Assembly (NCBI RefSeq): GCF_023380205.1
Contig: NZ_CP093361.1
Coordinates: forward strand, 682,001 to 746,000
Source: Nicoliella spurrieriana
GTDB taxonomy: Bacteria > Bacillota > Bacilli > Lactobacillales > Lactobacillaceae
Reading direction: 5' to 3'
Length of the DNA: 64,000 bases
Part shown: positions 9,901 to 24,900 of the stretch, one piece after another
Layout of the letters: each line of letters starts with the position of its first letter
Position numbering within the stretch: the first letter of the stretch is position 1
The notes under the pieces: generated by a model
Told to the model about the DNA's origin: nothing
The model's database searches: none
The model's input: only the letters and a program-made list of their open reading frames with translations
Made by a program: the position numbers and the translations under genes

Positions 9901-12900
9901 TCAGCCACAGTATTTAGTTACGATTAACGGGAAGAGTGGAAATGTGGTTCAGGTCTATGACCAAAATGGAAAATTAGTTAGTGATCCAGCCATTACGAAC
10001 TTTGACAATGCTAGTTCCCAATATTTAGCATTCCATTCCGTGCCAACCGTCTTTATCGCTGGGACCCCAGCTTTAGCAAATGATTCAAACGCGGCATCTA
10101 AGTACGATGTTGCTTCTACCATTAACTTAAGTAACGTTAATGATACCAGCGGCTATGTCTACGTGCGGGTAACCACTAATGGTAGCGATGAACCTACTGG
10201 CACCACTAGTGTGACGACTAACAATCCTACTGTGGATAATCCAGCGAATGCCGCCCTGACTAGTGGGATGTTGAAAGATCCTGGTCAGGCAGATTCTACC
10301 GGTGGTGATACCGCAATCAAGAATGCCTATACGACTGCCATTCCGGTTAGTGCGTTTACTAAAACGGGTGATGGAACTTATACCTACAATTATTTACACG
10401 CAATTAATGCCACCACTAGTGAGCCAACCGATGTTATTGTAACTGCGCAATATGGGGTTACTAACAGTAGTACTGAAATTAAAAATAATGGTAGCAATAC
10501 TACGGTTACGAACGTTTCACATAACCCTGCAACCGCACCAATTACTAATAGTACCAATACTATTTCTGGTAAGATTACTAGCAACGTTGTATACCCAGAT
10601 CGGACGGGCCAATATAACTCAGCAGCACAATCAGCCCAAAACAGCGCTGCTTCATATGCGACCGATGTTGCTAATGTATCCAATGCAATGACATCATATT
10701 CTAGTGTTGCTAGTTCTGCCTCCGTGGTAGTTGATAGTTACAATGGTGCTGCGCAATCATTAGCGAACGATTCTGGAATTAAGAGTGATGCTAGTTTAGC
10801 ATCAGCTGTTAATTCTGCATCCGTTGCAATTAATTCAAATAGTGCTGATGCTAGCAAACAATCATCCATTGCTAGTTCGGCTTCTTCAGCTGTGAGCGCT
10901 TCAATCGCACAAGCACAGTCATTAGCAAGTACTGCTAGTTCGTATGCAGTGCAAGCATCCAGTGCAATTAATGTTTTTCAGAGTGCTACTAGTGTTACTC
11001 CATCGGCTTCTGCTACTAGTGCTATGAGTTCAGTCGATGCTGCTGCTTCTGGCTATGCATCTAATGCTATCTCTACTGCTTCATCAGCAAGTGCTGTTTC
11101 AGCTGCTATTAGTTCTATTAATAACGATGGGCAAAAAGCTGCTGCGCAAGCAGTTCAAGATGAAAATTCAGCTGCATTCCAGGGAACGGTTCTTGCATCT
11201 GCTGCTAATAGTTTAGCTAAGTCGTCTGCTTCTAAGGCTGATAGTGAAAACACTCAAATTTCATCTAATTCAACTGCTACTAGTTCTCAAGCTAGTGCAA
11301 TCGCATCCTATGCGAGTGCCTTCCCTAAGAATACGACTGTGCAAAGTGCTAATACTGTTGCGGAATCTGCGGCTAAAACGATGTCATCAGCTTATTCTGC
11401 TGGTTCATCAGCTAATTCAGTTGCTCAAGCACAATCTAGTATTGCTAGCTCTGCATATGCAGCTGCTCAAGATGCATTTGGTAGTGCTAGTTCAGCTTAT
11501 TCATTCTTTAGTTCGCAGGTTTCATCGGCACAACAGCTTGCTTCTTCAGGAAGCAATGCTAGTGCTAGTGCTGCATTATCTACTGCGATTGCATCATATG
11601 AAGCTGCTAGTGCTTCTCGCTCCGCAGTTCAAAGTCAGTATAATTCTGCATATGCCGCTAAAGTTTCCGCATCAAGTGCTGAATCCGTGGTTGCTGCTAA
11701 CTTGAAGTCGGCTTCCGCTGCTGCTGTTGCTGTATCTAAAGCAAATATTGATGCATCAAGTGCTGCTTCTTCTGGAATTAGTGCTAATGGTACTGCTAAA
11801 ACAGCCGCTGATGATGCTTCGAGTGCTGCTAGTGTTGCTGCTAGTGCCGCAACGGGATCATCAAATGGCTCCAATAATCCAGCCAATACCGCTTCTCGTG
11901 CTGCTTCAGTTAGTTCAGCTGCCTCTGATGTTGCATCTAATAATACTAATACTAGCTCGTCAACATCGCTTGCTAGCTCATATGCAAATAATGCAGATGC
12001 TGTAGCAAAATCTAACCCTAATAATTCGGCTATCCAGTCCGCAGCTAGCACCGCTAGTTCATATGCTAGTGATGCTGCCTCTGCATCTAGTGCCGCATCT
12101 AATGCTAATGATTCTGCATCATCAGCTAAGGTGAAAGCGGATAGTGCAAATGCAGCTGCGTCCTCAGCCAATAGTGCTGCTCAGTCTGCTTCCGTAAATG
12201 CTAGTTCTGCATCCGTAGCTGCTAGTCAAGCAATTGCAAATGGTGATGATCCATCTTCTGCCCTAGCTAGTGCTTCAGTTGCTCAATCCATTGCAGTTTC
12301 TGAAGCTAGTGTTGCTTCTAGTGCTAATATTTCAGCAGCAGATGCATCCAGTGCTGCTTCTAATGCGTCAAGTGTTGCCTCCAGTGCAGCATCTAAAGCC
12401 GCAGGTGATGCTACTTCCGCTAGCGTTGCTGCATCGAATGCAGCTAGCATTGCAAGTTCAGGGGCCGCAGTCGCTACTTCTGCTGATGGGGATGCTAAGG
12501 CTGCTGCCAGTGCCGCTTCAGTTGCTAATGATGCGACTTCTAATGCCTCTAGTGGTGCTGATAGCGCTTCAACTGCCACTAGTAAATACTCTAGTGAAGC
12601 TAGTGCTTCATCCAGTCAAGCTAGTGTTTCAATTGGTTCTGTAACTTCTGCTCAGACCACAGTTAATGGTTTGAATAGTGCTAACTCATCGAATCCAACT
12701 GTAAGTAGCGCTTCATCTGCAATTTCCAGTGCTGCTTCCGTGGCTGATGCAGCATCCAGTGATGCCCTTGATGCATCCAGTGCTGCTAGTTCAGCTAGTT
12801 CGGCTGCTAGTTCATATGCTGCTTCCGCTAGTTCAGCAGCATCCGATGCTAATGTTCAAAAATCACTTGCCTCTAGCGCGGCTTCTGCTGCCCATTCTGC

Positions 12901-15900
12901 TTCGGCTGCAGGGGACTTCTCTGCTGCTAGTTCAGCAGCGTCAGTAGCTGCTAGTGCAAAGGACAAGGCAATTACCGATCAAAATACTGCAGAATCTGCT
13001 TCTAAATCTGCTGATGGTCAGGTTACAGCTGGATCAAATGCTGCATCTAAAGCCGCCAGTGCTTCCAGTGCAATTGCCAGTGCTGCTAAGGTTGCATCCG
13101 ATGCCGCATCTGCTGCCCAATCCGCTGCTGATGCTGGTAAGGATACTAACAGTAAGGCTAGTGGCTACGCTTCAAGTGCTGATAACTATGCAAGTATCGC
13201 TTCTAGTGCCGCCTCTGGTTCTTCCAGTGGTTCTGCCGACGCATCCAATGCGGATTCGCACGCTAGTTCAGTGAGCGCCGCTGCTGCTAGTGCATCAGAT
13301 AATAATGAAACGACGAGTTCATCTGCATCCCTTGCTAGTTCATATGCATCCGATGCTAATAACGTTTTAAGTAGCAATCCTTCTAATTCCGCCGTTAGCA
13401 GCGCTGTAAGTACCGTTAATTCTGCTGCTACGGTTGCATCATCTGCATCAAACGATGCATCGAAGGCTAACTCTGCAGCTCAAGCTGCGAAGAGTCGTGC
13501 TGATGCTGATAGTTCTACTGCTGCTTCAGCCAACGTTGCTGCCTCTACTGCTGCTTCGACTGCACATTCTGCCTCAACGGCTGCTAGTGAAGCTGCTGAT
13601 AAGGGGGACTCAAGTGCTGCTGCAACTGCATTAAGTGCTGCCTCGAATGCTGTTAACAGTGCTAGTGCTGCTGCCAGTGTTGCCTCAAGTGCTAACGCGG
13701 ATGCTTCAAGCGCTGCTTCAGATGCAAGTAGTGCATCTTCAGTGGCCTCTAGTGCATCTTCAGTGGCTTCCAGTGCTGCTGATGTTGCAAAGACGGCTAC
13801 GCAAAGTGCTACCGACGCTGCCAAAACTGCTGGCCAGGGATATGTAGATAGTGCAAATGCTGCCTCCAGTGCTGCTAGTTCCGCTGCTGCTGCTACACAA
13901 AATGCTGCTTCTAACGCCTCTAGTGGTGCTGATAGCGCTTCAACTGCCACTAGTAAATACTCTAGTGAAGCTAGTGCTTCATCCAGTCAAGCCCATGACT
14001 CAATGGGTTCAATTGCTTCAGCTCAATCATCAATCGAGAGCTTAAATAGTTCTTATGCTAAAATTCCAGCGGTAAGTAGTGCAACTTCAGTAATTTCTAG
14101 CGCTGCTTCGGTTGCTGATGCCGCTTCTAAGGATGCTACTGATGCCTCCAGTGCTGCTAACTCTGCTAGTTCCGCTGCAAGTTCACATGCTGCTGTTGCA
14201 AGTTCAGCCGCTGCCGATGCAGTTAAACAAAATAGTGCTGCATCATCTGCTGCTTCTGAAGCCAGTGCTGCTGCTGCTGCTGGTGATAATGTGAAGGCCA
14301 GTTCAGCTGCATCTGCAGCGGCCGCTGCGCAAAGTGCTGCGCAAAATGATCAAAAGGCTGCAACGGATGCCAGTTCTGCAGCTGACGCTGAAGTCTCAGC
14401 TGGTTCAGCTGCTGCTGCAAAGGCATCGAGTGCATCGAGTGCCATCCAAAATGCAGCCTCAATTGCTGCTGATGCTGCATCCCACGCTGCTGAATCCGTT
14501 AGTGCCGGAAACGCATCCAATGCAAGTGCAGGTAATTACGCTGATACTGCTGCAAAGGCATCGAGTGCTGCTGATAGTGATGCTACTGGTGCTAATTCGG
14601 GCGCTTCTGCCAACCCAGCTAATACTTCATCACGGGCTGCTGCGGTAAGTACCGCTGCCTCTGATGTAGCAAGTAATAACTCTGCAGCTTCAAGCGGAGC
14701 TAGTTCGGTTAATTCCTATGCAAGCGAAGTTAATTCAATCGCATCTAGGAACCCAACGAACTCCTCAATCGCAAGTGCTAACGCAACCGTTAGTTCAGCA
14801 GCTGTCGTTGCTAATTCAGCTGCTAAGGATGCTTCTGATGCTAACTCTGCTGCTCAATCTGCTAAGAGTCGTGCTGATAGTGATAACGCGGTTGCTTCGT
14901 CTGCTAATACGGTGGCTTCTCAACAAGCCTCTGCTGCTAAGTCTGCATCAATTGCTGCCAGTGATGCGGTAGCGAGTGGTGATCCATCTACAGCTTCCAG
15001 TGCAGTTTCAGTTGCATCGACTGCTGCATCGACTGCTGCTAGTGCCGCTACGGTTGCTCATAATGCGAATGCTGATGCTGCATCTGCGCAAAACGATGCG
15101 AATGCAGCTTCAGCTAAGGCTTCCAGTGCCGCTGGCACCGTTGCTGATGCAAATAAAACTGCCGCTGCCGCTGCTGACGTTGCTAATAAACAACAAAACG
15201 GAAGTTACGCTTCCGCCGCCGCTGCTGCTGCTGCTAAGGCGCAAGCCGATAGTACCGCTGCTTCCGGTGCCAATGGTTCCGCTGCTAATAACGGAACCGA
15301 TGCATCACTGAAGTCCAGTCAAGCTGGGGCTTCATCCAATCAGGCCAGTGTTGCCAATAGTGGGGTAAACTCCGCTGCTGCCGCTGTCAACTCCTTGAAC
15401 AGCTTGAACAGTAGCAACCCAGTGGTCTCCAGTGCTTCTGCAGTGATTACTAGTGCTGGTTCAGTTGCTGCTTCTGCTTCTGCTGACGCCACCAGTGCGT
15501 CTTCAGATGCATCGAGTGCGAAGTCCGATGCCGATGCTGCAACTTCCAATGCAATCGCTGCATCCACTGCCGCATCGAGTGCCTTTGTTGATGCTAGTTC
15601 ATACGCCAATGCTGCTTCCGTGGCTGCTTCTAATGGTGATGGTCAAGCTGCATCTACAGCTGCCAGCCAGGCTGCTTCCGCTGCTGCAGTTGGTGATAGT
15701 GCATTATCCAGTGCAAACGTAGCTTCCAATGCTGCTAACTCGGCTGCCCAAAAGGCCACTAGTGCTGCCCAACGGGCTGCTGGTGATCAATCAGCTGCTG
15801 CTAGTGCTGCCTTAGTTGCTTCCAATGCCGCTAATGACGCTTCAAATGCCATTGCTAACGGCATTTCCAGTGCCAACAGTGCGACTAGTTCCGCTGGAAC

Positions 15901-18900
15901 TGACGTTTCATCAGCCAGTGCAGCCGTTTCAAGTGCTGCTAGTGCTACCAGCTCTGCTAGTGCTGCCACAAGTACTGATTCATCACAAACTAGTATTTCC
16001 AGCTCCACCGCTAGTTCATTTGCAAACAACGCAAACTTAGATGCTGCTGATGCTGCTGCCGTTGCTTCTGCTAACCCAGGGAACGCTTCGATCGCCTCTG
16101 CTGCGACCCGGGCTGCCAGTGCTGCAAGTACTGCTAACTCCGCTAGTTCAGTTGCGCAATCTGCTTCCCAAACGGCATCGAGTGCTTCCAGTGTTGCTAG
16201 TTCCGCTAACTCGACTGCTAATAGTGCTAACAGTGACGTTAGTTCCGCTAATAGCGACTATGCCTCTGCATCCGCCGTTGAAGCCTCCGCTGCTAAGACT
16301 AGTAATAGTGCCTTAGCATCAAGTGCCGCTAGTGCTGCTGCATCTGCCGCTGCCCGGGCTAAGTCCGGGGCTGCCGTTGCGAGTCAAGCTGCTGCGACTG
16401 CATCATCGGCTGCCGTTGATGGCTCCAATGCCGTTGTTACTGGGAGTAGTGCGGCTGTTGTTGCTTCAGGGGCTGCCACTGTGGCTTCCCTTGCCGATAG
16501 CACCGCTAATTCCATGAATCCTGTTAAGTCAACTAACAATGACTCAGCTGCCAGTGCTGGAAACAGCATGGCATCCAGCGCCGTTAGTGCCGCTAACTCT
16601 GCATCCGCTGTGACTGGATCAGATTCTAGTGCCACGAGCGCTGACGCATCGAATGCTGATAGCTACGCTTCCGTTGCTTCCACTGCCAATTCCGGTGCCG
16701 GAAGTTCGACTAGTGTTGCTAACAGCGATGCTGCTCAAACCAATAGTTATGCTTCTCAATACCCAACGAATACCACCATTAGTAGTGCCAACAGCGTTGC
16801 TAGTTCCGCAAACTCCGTTGCTAATTCTGCAAATTCGGATGCTGCTAGTGCCAACAGCGTTGCTGCCAATGCTAAATCCGTTGCTGACTCCGCATCCAAT
16901 GATGCTAGTCAACAAAACTCGGCTGCTCAATCAGCTGCTAGTGCCGCTAGCGCTGCTTCTGCTTCCGCTTCATCTGCCTATGCTGCAGGGAGTACCGCTG
17001 CTGGGGACCGGTTTGCTCGTCAAGCCAGCCTCGCTGCAAGTAACGCTTCTGCTGCTGCTAATCAGGCTGCTTCAGATTCATCGACCACTAGTTCCGCCGT
17101 TGCGGTAGCATCCAGTGCTGCATCGACTGCAACTTCCGCTAGTTCAGTGGCTTCATCCGCTGCTGGCGTGGTTTCAAGTGCCTTCAATGACGCTTCCTCC
17201 GCAGCTTCTGCTGCCGGTGGTTACGCAAGTGGGGCGGCTAACGATGCTTCGATTGCATCGAGTGCTGCTTCCGGTGCTAGTGCTAATTCGGCTGCCACTG
17301 GGTCAGATCAATCTAACGTTGCCAGTGCTTCTTCAGTTGTGAACTCCGCAGTTAGTGCTACTTCAAACTTTGCTGGCACCGCCGGTTCCGCTAGTTCGGT
17401 AACGGCATCGATTGCTTCTGCTAACCCATCCGATTCAAGCCTTGCTAGTGATGCTCACGTTGCATCCTCTGCAGCATCAGTTGCTAATTCTGCAAGTGGG
17501 GTGGCTAGTTCTGCTAACTCCGTCGTTAGCGCAGCAAACTCCGATGCAAGTAACCAAAACGCTAGTGCCAATGCTGCTAGTTCTGCTGCTGCAAATGCTG
17601 CCACTGCCGCTAGTTCTGCTGCGGTCGTTGCTTCTAGCGCCGCTGCTAAGGGTGATAACTCAACTGCTAGTTCTGCTAGTGTCGTTGCTTCTCAACAAGC
17701 ATCCACTGCAAAATCAGCATCGAGTGCTGCCTCTGCTGCGCGTTCCAATGCTGATAGCGATGCTGCCGTTGCGTCACAAGCTGCCAACGATGCATCTTCA
17801 GCCACCAACGCTGCTAGTTCTGCCAATGCAGTTGCTAGTTCCGCTGCTAACGATGCCCAATCCAGAGCCGCTAGTTTGAATCCATCCGATTCAGCTGCTA
17901 ACCCTGCCCGGGCAAGTAATGCTGCCTCTGCTGCTGCATCAAATGCTGCTGCCACTGACAGTTATGCTAAGGTCGCTTCATCAGCTAATAGTGGGGCTAG
18001 TGCAGTTCCATCACAAACGAGTGCCAATAGCTCGACTGCTAGTTCTGCAACTAGTTTGACGAGTGCAATTGCATCCAAGTACCCAAGTATTGCTGCGGTT
18101 AGTTCCGCTAACCAAGCTGCCATCGTTGCTTCCAGTGCTGCTAGCTCGGCTAATAACGATGCTTCCATTGCTGCAGACCAGGCCAGTGCTGCCAATTCAT
18201 CAGCGCAAGCTGCTAAGACCAGTGCTGATAGTGCCGCTGCAGTTGCTAGTTCCGCAAACTCCGTTGCTGCGAGCGTTGCTAACAAACAACCATTTGATTC
18301 CGCCGCTGCTTCCAGTGCTGCCAGTGTTGCTGAATCTGCGAACGCCGTTGCTTCAGCTGCACAAAGCAATGCTTCTAACGCTGCCAGTGATGCTCAATCA
18401 GCATCCGTCCGTGCAGCGACCGATTCCGGCTTAGCTCAGTCCGCTGCTTCGGCTGCAAGTACTGCTGCAAGTAACGCTGCTGCAATCAGTAACGCTATCG
18501 ATGGTGCAAACTCAGAAGCTAGTTCAGGTAGTTCCGCTGCTTCAAGCGCCGCTTCAGATGCCACTAGCTATGCCAGTGGCCAACCAAACGGCCCAATCAG
18601 TGCCAACAACGCTGCTTCCCACGCCGCTTCAGTCAGCGTGATCGCATCCAGTGCTGCCTCTGCATTGAATTCTGATACTTCGGTTGCCAGTGCCACCAGC
18701 GCTAGCGCTGCCACTGTGAACTCACTTGCCAGTGCGAACCCATCGAACGGGAGCATGCAATCCGTTGCTTCGGTTGCCAACAGCGCCGCTGCCAATGCTT
18801 CTGCTGCTAGTTCGGCTGCTTCAACTGCGAACACCGCAATTCAATCAGCCAAGAGTCGTGCAGACGTTGCTTCATCTACGGCTGCTAGTGCCAACTCCGC

Positions 18901-21900
18901 AGCTAACTCGGCTGCCCAAGCTGCTAGCCTAGCTAGTTCTGCTGCTAAGTCAGCTGCCAACGCTGGGGATCCATCCACTGCTTACAGTCAAGCAAACATC
19001 GCTAGTCAAGAGGCTGACAAGGCCAGAAGTGCCGCTGCTGCTGCTAGTGCTGCCAATAACGATGGTTCCGCTGCCGCAACCGATGCTGATACCGCTGCTA
19101 AGAGCTTGAACTCTGCAAACAGTGCCCTTGCTTCTGATGCAACCGTGGTATCTAGTGCTGCCAATGCTGCTAATTCAATGGCTGATGGTGGTTACGCTTC
19201 CGCTGCTGCTGACGCTGCTGCTAAGGCTGCAAAAGACAGTGTCGCTGCTTCAGGCGCAAATGGTTCCGCTGCTAATAACGGCACCGATGCATCCTTGAAG
19301 TCTAGTCAAGCCAGCGTTTCATCTAGTCAAGCTAGTGTTGAAACCAGTGCGGTTAATTCAGCTGCTACGACCGTTAACTCCTTGAACAGCTTGAATAGCG
19401 CGAACCCAGTGGTGGCTTCTGCGACCTCAATGGTCAACTCCGCTAGTTCAGTTGCTAATTCAGCTTCCGCAGACGCTACGCTTGCATCATCCGATGCTTC
19501 CAGTGCTAAGTCCGCTGCTGATTCCGCCACTGCTAGTGCTGCTTCTGCTTCTGTTGATGCTTCCTACGCTGCTTCTGCTGCTAATAGTGCTGCCAGTGCT
19601 GCTAAGACGGCGCACGGTTCCGCTGCTGCTAGTCTTGCTAGCCAAGCTGCCGTTGCCGCATCCAGTGCTGACACCGCATTATCAAAAGCTAACGTGGCTT
19701 CAAATGCTGCCAACTCGGCTGCCCAAAAGGCTACGAGTGCCGCTCAACGGGCTGCCAATGATCAATCCGTTGCCAATAGTGCTTCGTTAGTCGCTTCCAC
19801 TGCTGCTAGTCAAGCAATGAGTGCCGTTTCAGCTGGGATTTCTAGTGCTAATAGTGTGACTAGCTCTGCTGGAGCTGACGTTTCATCAGCAAGTGCGACT
19901 GGCTCCAATGCCGCTGTTGCCACTTCATCCGCTAGTGTTGCTACTAATTCTGATTCAGTTCAGACTAGTTCTGCGAGTGCAACTGCCAGCGCTGCTGCCA
20001 ACAATGCTAATTTGGATGCCCAAGATGCCGCTGCGGTTGCTTCTGCTAACCCAGGAAACTTCGTGATTGCATCCAATGCCACGAAGGCATCCTCCGCTGC
20101 CAGTGTTGCTGCTTCCGCTAGTTCGGTTGCGAACTCCGCATCCCAAACCGCTTCCAGTGCTTCTAGTGTTGCTAGTTCTGCTAACGTGGTCGCATCGAGT
20201 GCTAATAATGACATTAGTGCTGCTAACAGTGACTACGCATCTGCATCCGCCGTTGAAGCTTCCGCTGCTAAGACCAGCAATAGTGCTTTAGCATCGAGTG
20301 CCGCATCTGCTGCTGCATCTGCCGCTGCCCGTGCAAAATCCGGTGCAGCCATTGCGAGTCAAGCTGCTGCGACTGCTTCCTCCGCTGCTGTGGATGGTTC
20401 CAATGCCGTTACTGCTGGCTCCAGTGCTGCCTTTGTTGCTAGCTCTGCCGTTGCCACTGCTTCGGCTGCGGACGCTGCTGCCAATGCATCCAACGCTGCT
20501 AAGCCATCTGATCCGGACTCCGCTGCCAGTGCTGGAAATGCACTTGCATCGAGTGCGGTCAGCACCGCTAATTCGGCTGCTGGGGTAACCACGCCAGCTG
20601 CTAGTGCTACCAGTGCCGATGCATCGAATGCTGATAGCTACGCTAAGGTGGCTTCCGATGCTAATACCAGTGCCGGCAGTTCAACCAGCCTTGCTAACAG
20701 CGATACTGCTCAAATTAATAGTTATGCTTCTCAATACCCAACGAACGTTGTCATCAGTAGTGCCAGCGTTGTCGCTAGTTCAGCCAATTCAGTGGTTAAT
20801 TCCGCAAACTCAGATGCTGCTAGTGCTAACAGCGTTGCTGCTAATGCCAAGTCCGTTGCTGACGCCGCATCTAACGATGCTAGTCAACAAAACTCAGTTG
20901 CTAGTTCTGCCGTTGCTGCTGCAACCGCAGCTTCCAACTCCGCTTCATCAGCCTACGCCGCAGGAAGCACTGCTGTCGGGGACCGGTTTGCCCGTCAAGC
21001 TAGTCTTGCCGCAAGTAATGCTTCATCTGCCGCTGCTCAGGCTGTCCTAGATTCAAGTACCACTAGTTCTGCCGTTGTGGCTGCTTCCAATGCTGCTTCG
21101 ACTGCTACTTCCGCTAGCTCAGTTGCTTCATCTGCTGCTGGGGTGGTTGCAGGAGCCTTCAATGACGCTTCCTCCGCAGCTTCTGCTGCTGGTGGTTACG
21201 CAAGTGGGGCTGCAAACGATGCTAAGAAGGCATCGAGTGCCGCTTCCGTTGCAGATTCCAACACCGCTGCTACGAATTCAGATCAATCTGGTATTTCCAG
21301 TGCCGCTGCATTCGTAAACTCAGCTGCTGGTGCTACTTCGAACTTCTCGAATGCCACTAGTTCTGCTAGTTCCACTACTGCATCGATCGCATCAGCATAT
21401 CCAAACGACTCCAGCCTTGCTAGTGACGCTACCGTTGCTTCCTCCGCTTCCGGAGTAGCTAGTTCCGCTAACTCGACGGTTAGTTCCGCTAACACCGTTG
21501 CGAGTGCCGCTAGTGCCGATGCAAGCAACCAAAATGCCAGCGCCAATGCTGCTAGCTCGACTGCCAATGCCGCTGCTAGTTCTGCTAGTTCCGCTGCTGT
21601 GGTTGCTTCGACTGCGGCTGCAAATGGTGATAACTCGACCGCTAGTTCCGCTAGTGTCGTTGCTTCTCAACAAGCATCGACTGCCATGTCAGCTTCTGAT
21701 GCCGCCGTTAGTGCGCGTTCGAATGCTGATAGTGACGCTGCCGTTGCTTCCTCCGCTGCCGTCGTAGCTAGTTCTGCGACCGCCGTTGCCAGTTCTGCTA
21801 ACACCGTTGCCAGTTCTGCTGCTAACGATGCTCAATCTAGAGCCGCTAATTTGAATCCTTCGGATCCAACTGCGAACTTGAACCGGGCAAGCAATGCTGC

Positions 21901-24900
21901 TAGTGCTGCTGCATCCAATGCTGCTGCTACTGATAGCTATGCTTCCGTTGCGTCATCCGCTAACAAGGGTGCTAGTGCAATGCCTAGTCAAACTAGCCTC
22001 GCTAGTTCGACCGCTACGTCTGCAACGACCGTTACCGGTTCAGTGGCTAAGACGTACCCAAGCAATACCGCAATTTCGTCCGCTAACCAAGCTGCCATCG
22101 TTGCTTCAACGGCTGCTAGTTCCGCCAATACCGATGCTTCGATCGCTGCTAGTCAAGCAAGTGATGCAAACTCATCAGCCCAAGCTGCTAAGTCAGTTGC
22201 CGATAACGCTGCTGCCTCCGCTTCCGCTGCGAACTCCGTTGTTGATAGCATTGTGGCTTCCGCAACGCCATTCACTTCGAGTGCTGCATCTGCAGTTGCT
22301 TCTGCTACTAGTTCTGCTGAAGCTGCAAACTCCGCTGCTAGTGCTGCTCAAACGAATGCTTCTAACGCTGCTTCTTCAGCTCAATCAGCATCCGTGCGGG
22401 CCGCTACCGATTCATCATTAGCTAGTTCCGCTGCGTTGGCCGCAAGTACCGCTGCCAGCAACGCACTTGCAATTAGTTCCGCCATTGTGACTGCGAACTC
22501 AATTGCTAGTTCAGGAAACTCCGCTGCCTCTAGTGCCGCAATCGTAGCTACGAGCTACGCTACTGGTCAATCCAAGAGTGATGCAAGTAATGCTGCTTCG
22601 AAGGCCGTGACCGTTAACTCCCTTGCTTCCAGTGCGAACTCAACGTTCAACATTGCTAGTTCCGCTGCCAGTGCGGTTAGTGCTAGCAACGATGGAATTA
22701 ATTCCATTGCTAGTGCCAACCCATCGAACGGGAGTATGCAATCAATTGCCTCGGTTGCTAACAGTGCTGCTGCCAATGCTTCTGCTGCCAGCGCCGCTGC
22801 TTCAACGGCAAATGATACGATTCAATCAGCTAAGAGCCGTGCAGACGTTGCTTCTTCGACTGCCGCGAGTGCGAACTCCGCTGCGAACTCCGCTGCCCAA
22901 GCCGCTAGTCAAGCCAGTGTTGCTGCCTCGACTGCCGCTGCGACCGGTGATCCATCGACTGCCAGCAGCCAAGCTGCCGTTGCCAGTCAACAGGCTGATA
23001 AGGCTAGAAGTGCTGCCAACGCCGCTAGTGACGCATACAGTGCCGGAAGCGATGCATTGACCTCAGCTCAATCCGCTGCCAAGGTCTTAGACTCTGCTAA
23101 TGGCGCCATTGCTGCTGATTCCAACGTGGTTGCGAATGCCGCTAACGCTGCGAACTCATTGGCCGATGGTAGTTACGCCTCTGCTGCTGCGAATGCTGCT
23201 GCCCGGGCTACTCAAGATAGTATTGCCGCTTCTGGAGCCAATGGTTCCGCTGCTGCCAATGCTACTGACGCTTCATTGAAGTCCAGTCAAGCCAGCGTTT
23301 CATCCAGTCAAGCTAGTGGGGAAACTGGCGTTGCCAACTCCGCTTACTCACTGGTTAACAGCTTGAACACGAACAACAGTGCCAACCCAACCGTTGCCTC
23401 TGCTAGTTCCGTGGTCGCTTCCGCTAGTTCCGTTGCTAACTCAGCATCCGCTGACGCAACCCAAGCATCATCTGATGCTACGAGTGCTAAATCCGCTGCT
23501 GATTCATACACGGCTAGTGCTGCCAATGCTTCAACGGCTGCTTCATTAGCTGCCTCTGCTGCGAACTCATTTGCCGCTCAGGCGAAGTCAGCCCACGGTT
23601 CTGCTGCCGGTAGTCTTGCTCAACAAGCATCCGCTGCTGCCAGTGCCGCTGACCTTGCATTCTCAAGTGCCGCCGTTGCATCGAATGCTGCGAACTCCGA
23701 AGCCCAAAAGGCTACCAGTGCTGCATTGCGGGCTGCTTCAGATCAATCATTAGCATCCAATGCTGCCAATGATGCATCGGTTGCTGCCGGCCAAGCTTCG
23801 AGCGCCATTGCCGCTGGGATTTCCAGTGCCAACAGCGTTACGAGTTCTGCTAGCGCAACGGTATCATCCGCAGTCGTTACCGGCTCGAGTGCCGCTAGCG
23901 TTGCTAATTCCGCAAGTTCTGCTACTAGCAGCGATTCAGTACAAACGAGTTCCGCTAGTTCGACTGCAAGCTCTGCCGCTAATAGCGCTAACTTCAATGC
24001 TAATGATGCATCTGCCATTGCATCTGCTAACCCAGGCAATGCTTCAATCGCATCCGCTGCAGCGAAGGCTGCCAGTGCCGCTACAGTTGCTAACTCCGCA
24101 TCTAGTGTTGCAAGTTCTGCTTCACAAACTGCATCCAGTGCTGCGAGCGTTGCAAGTTCCGCTAACACGGTTGCCGCCAGTGCAAATAACGACATCACTT
24201 CCGCTAATAGTGACTATGCTTCCGCTTCTACTGCTGAAGCATCCGCTGCTAGCGCTAACGATAGTTCAGCCGCATCCAGTGCTGCATCTGCCGCTGCATC
24301 TGCTGCTGCCCGGGCTAAGTCCGGTGCTAGCGTAGTATCCAACGCTGCGAGTGCCGCTGCTTCCGCTGCCGTCGTTGGTTCTAGTGCCGTTGTTGCTGGT
24401 AACAGTGCTGCTGGGGTTGCTAGTTCCGCTGCTGTCGATGCATCGAATGCTGATAGTGCTGCCAACTCAATGGATAGCTCTAAGCCAGCTGATCCATCTG
24501 CTGCTGCCAGTGCCGGAAACAGCACCGCTGCCAGTGCTACTAGTGTAACTAGTTCCGCTGCTAGTGTGACTGCACCAATTGCTGCTGCTACTAGTACCGC
24601 TGCTTCCAATGCTGATAGCTACGCTAAGGTTGCTTCTGACGCCAACACCGGTGCCGGGAGTTCGACCAGCGTTGCTAACAGCGATAATGCTCAAATTAAT
24701 AGTTATGCTTCTCAATACCCAACCAACGCTACGATCAGTAGTGCAAACTCAGTTGCAAGCTCCGCGAACGTCGTTGCAAACTCCGCAAATGTAGTTGCTG
24801 CGAGCGCCAACAGCGTGGCTGCCAATGCTAAGTCCGCTGCTGACTCCGCATCCAACGATGCTAGTCAACAAAATTCAGTTGCGCAATCAGCAAATAGCGC

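Noticed and set aside
15213-15236. In-frame GCC/GCT runs as phase-variation switches
   Set aside because: The runs are trinucleotide and short (about seven Ala codons here); slippage would add or remove alanines, not shift the frame.
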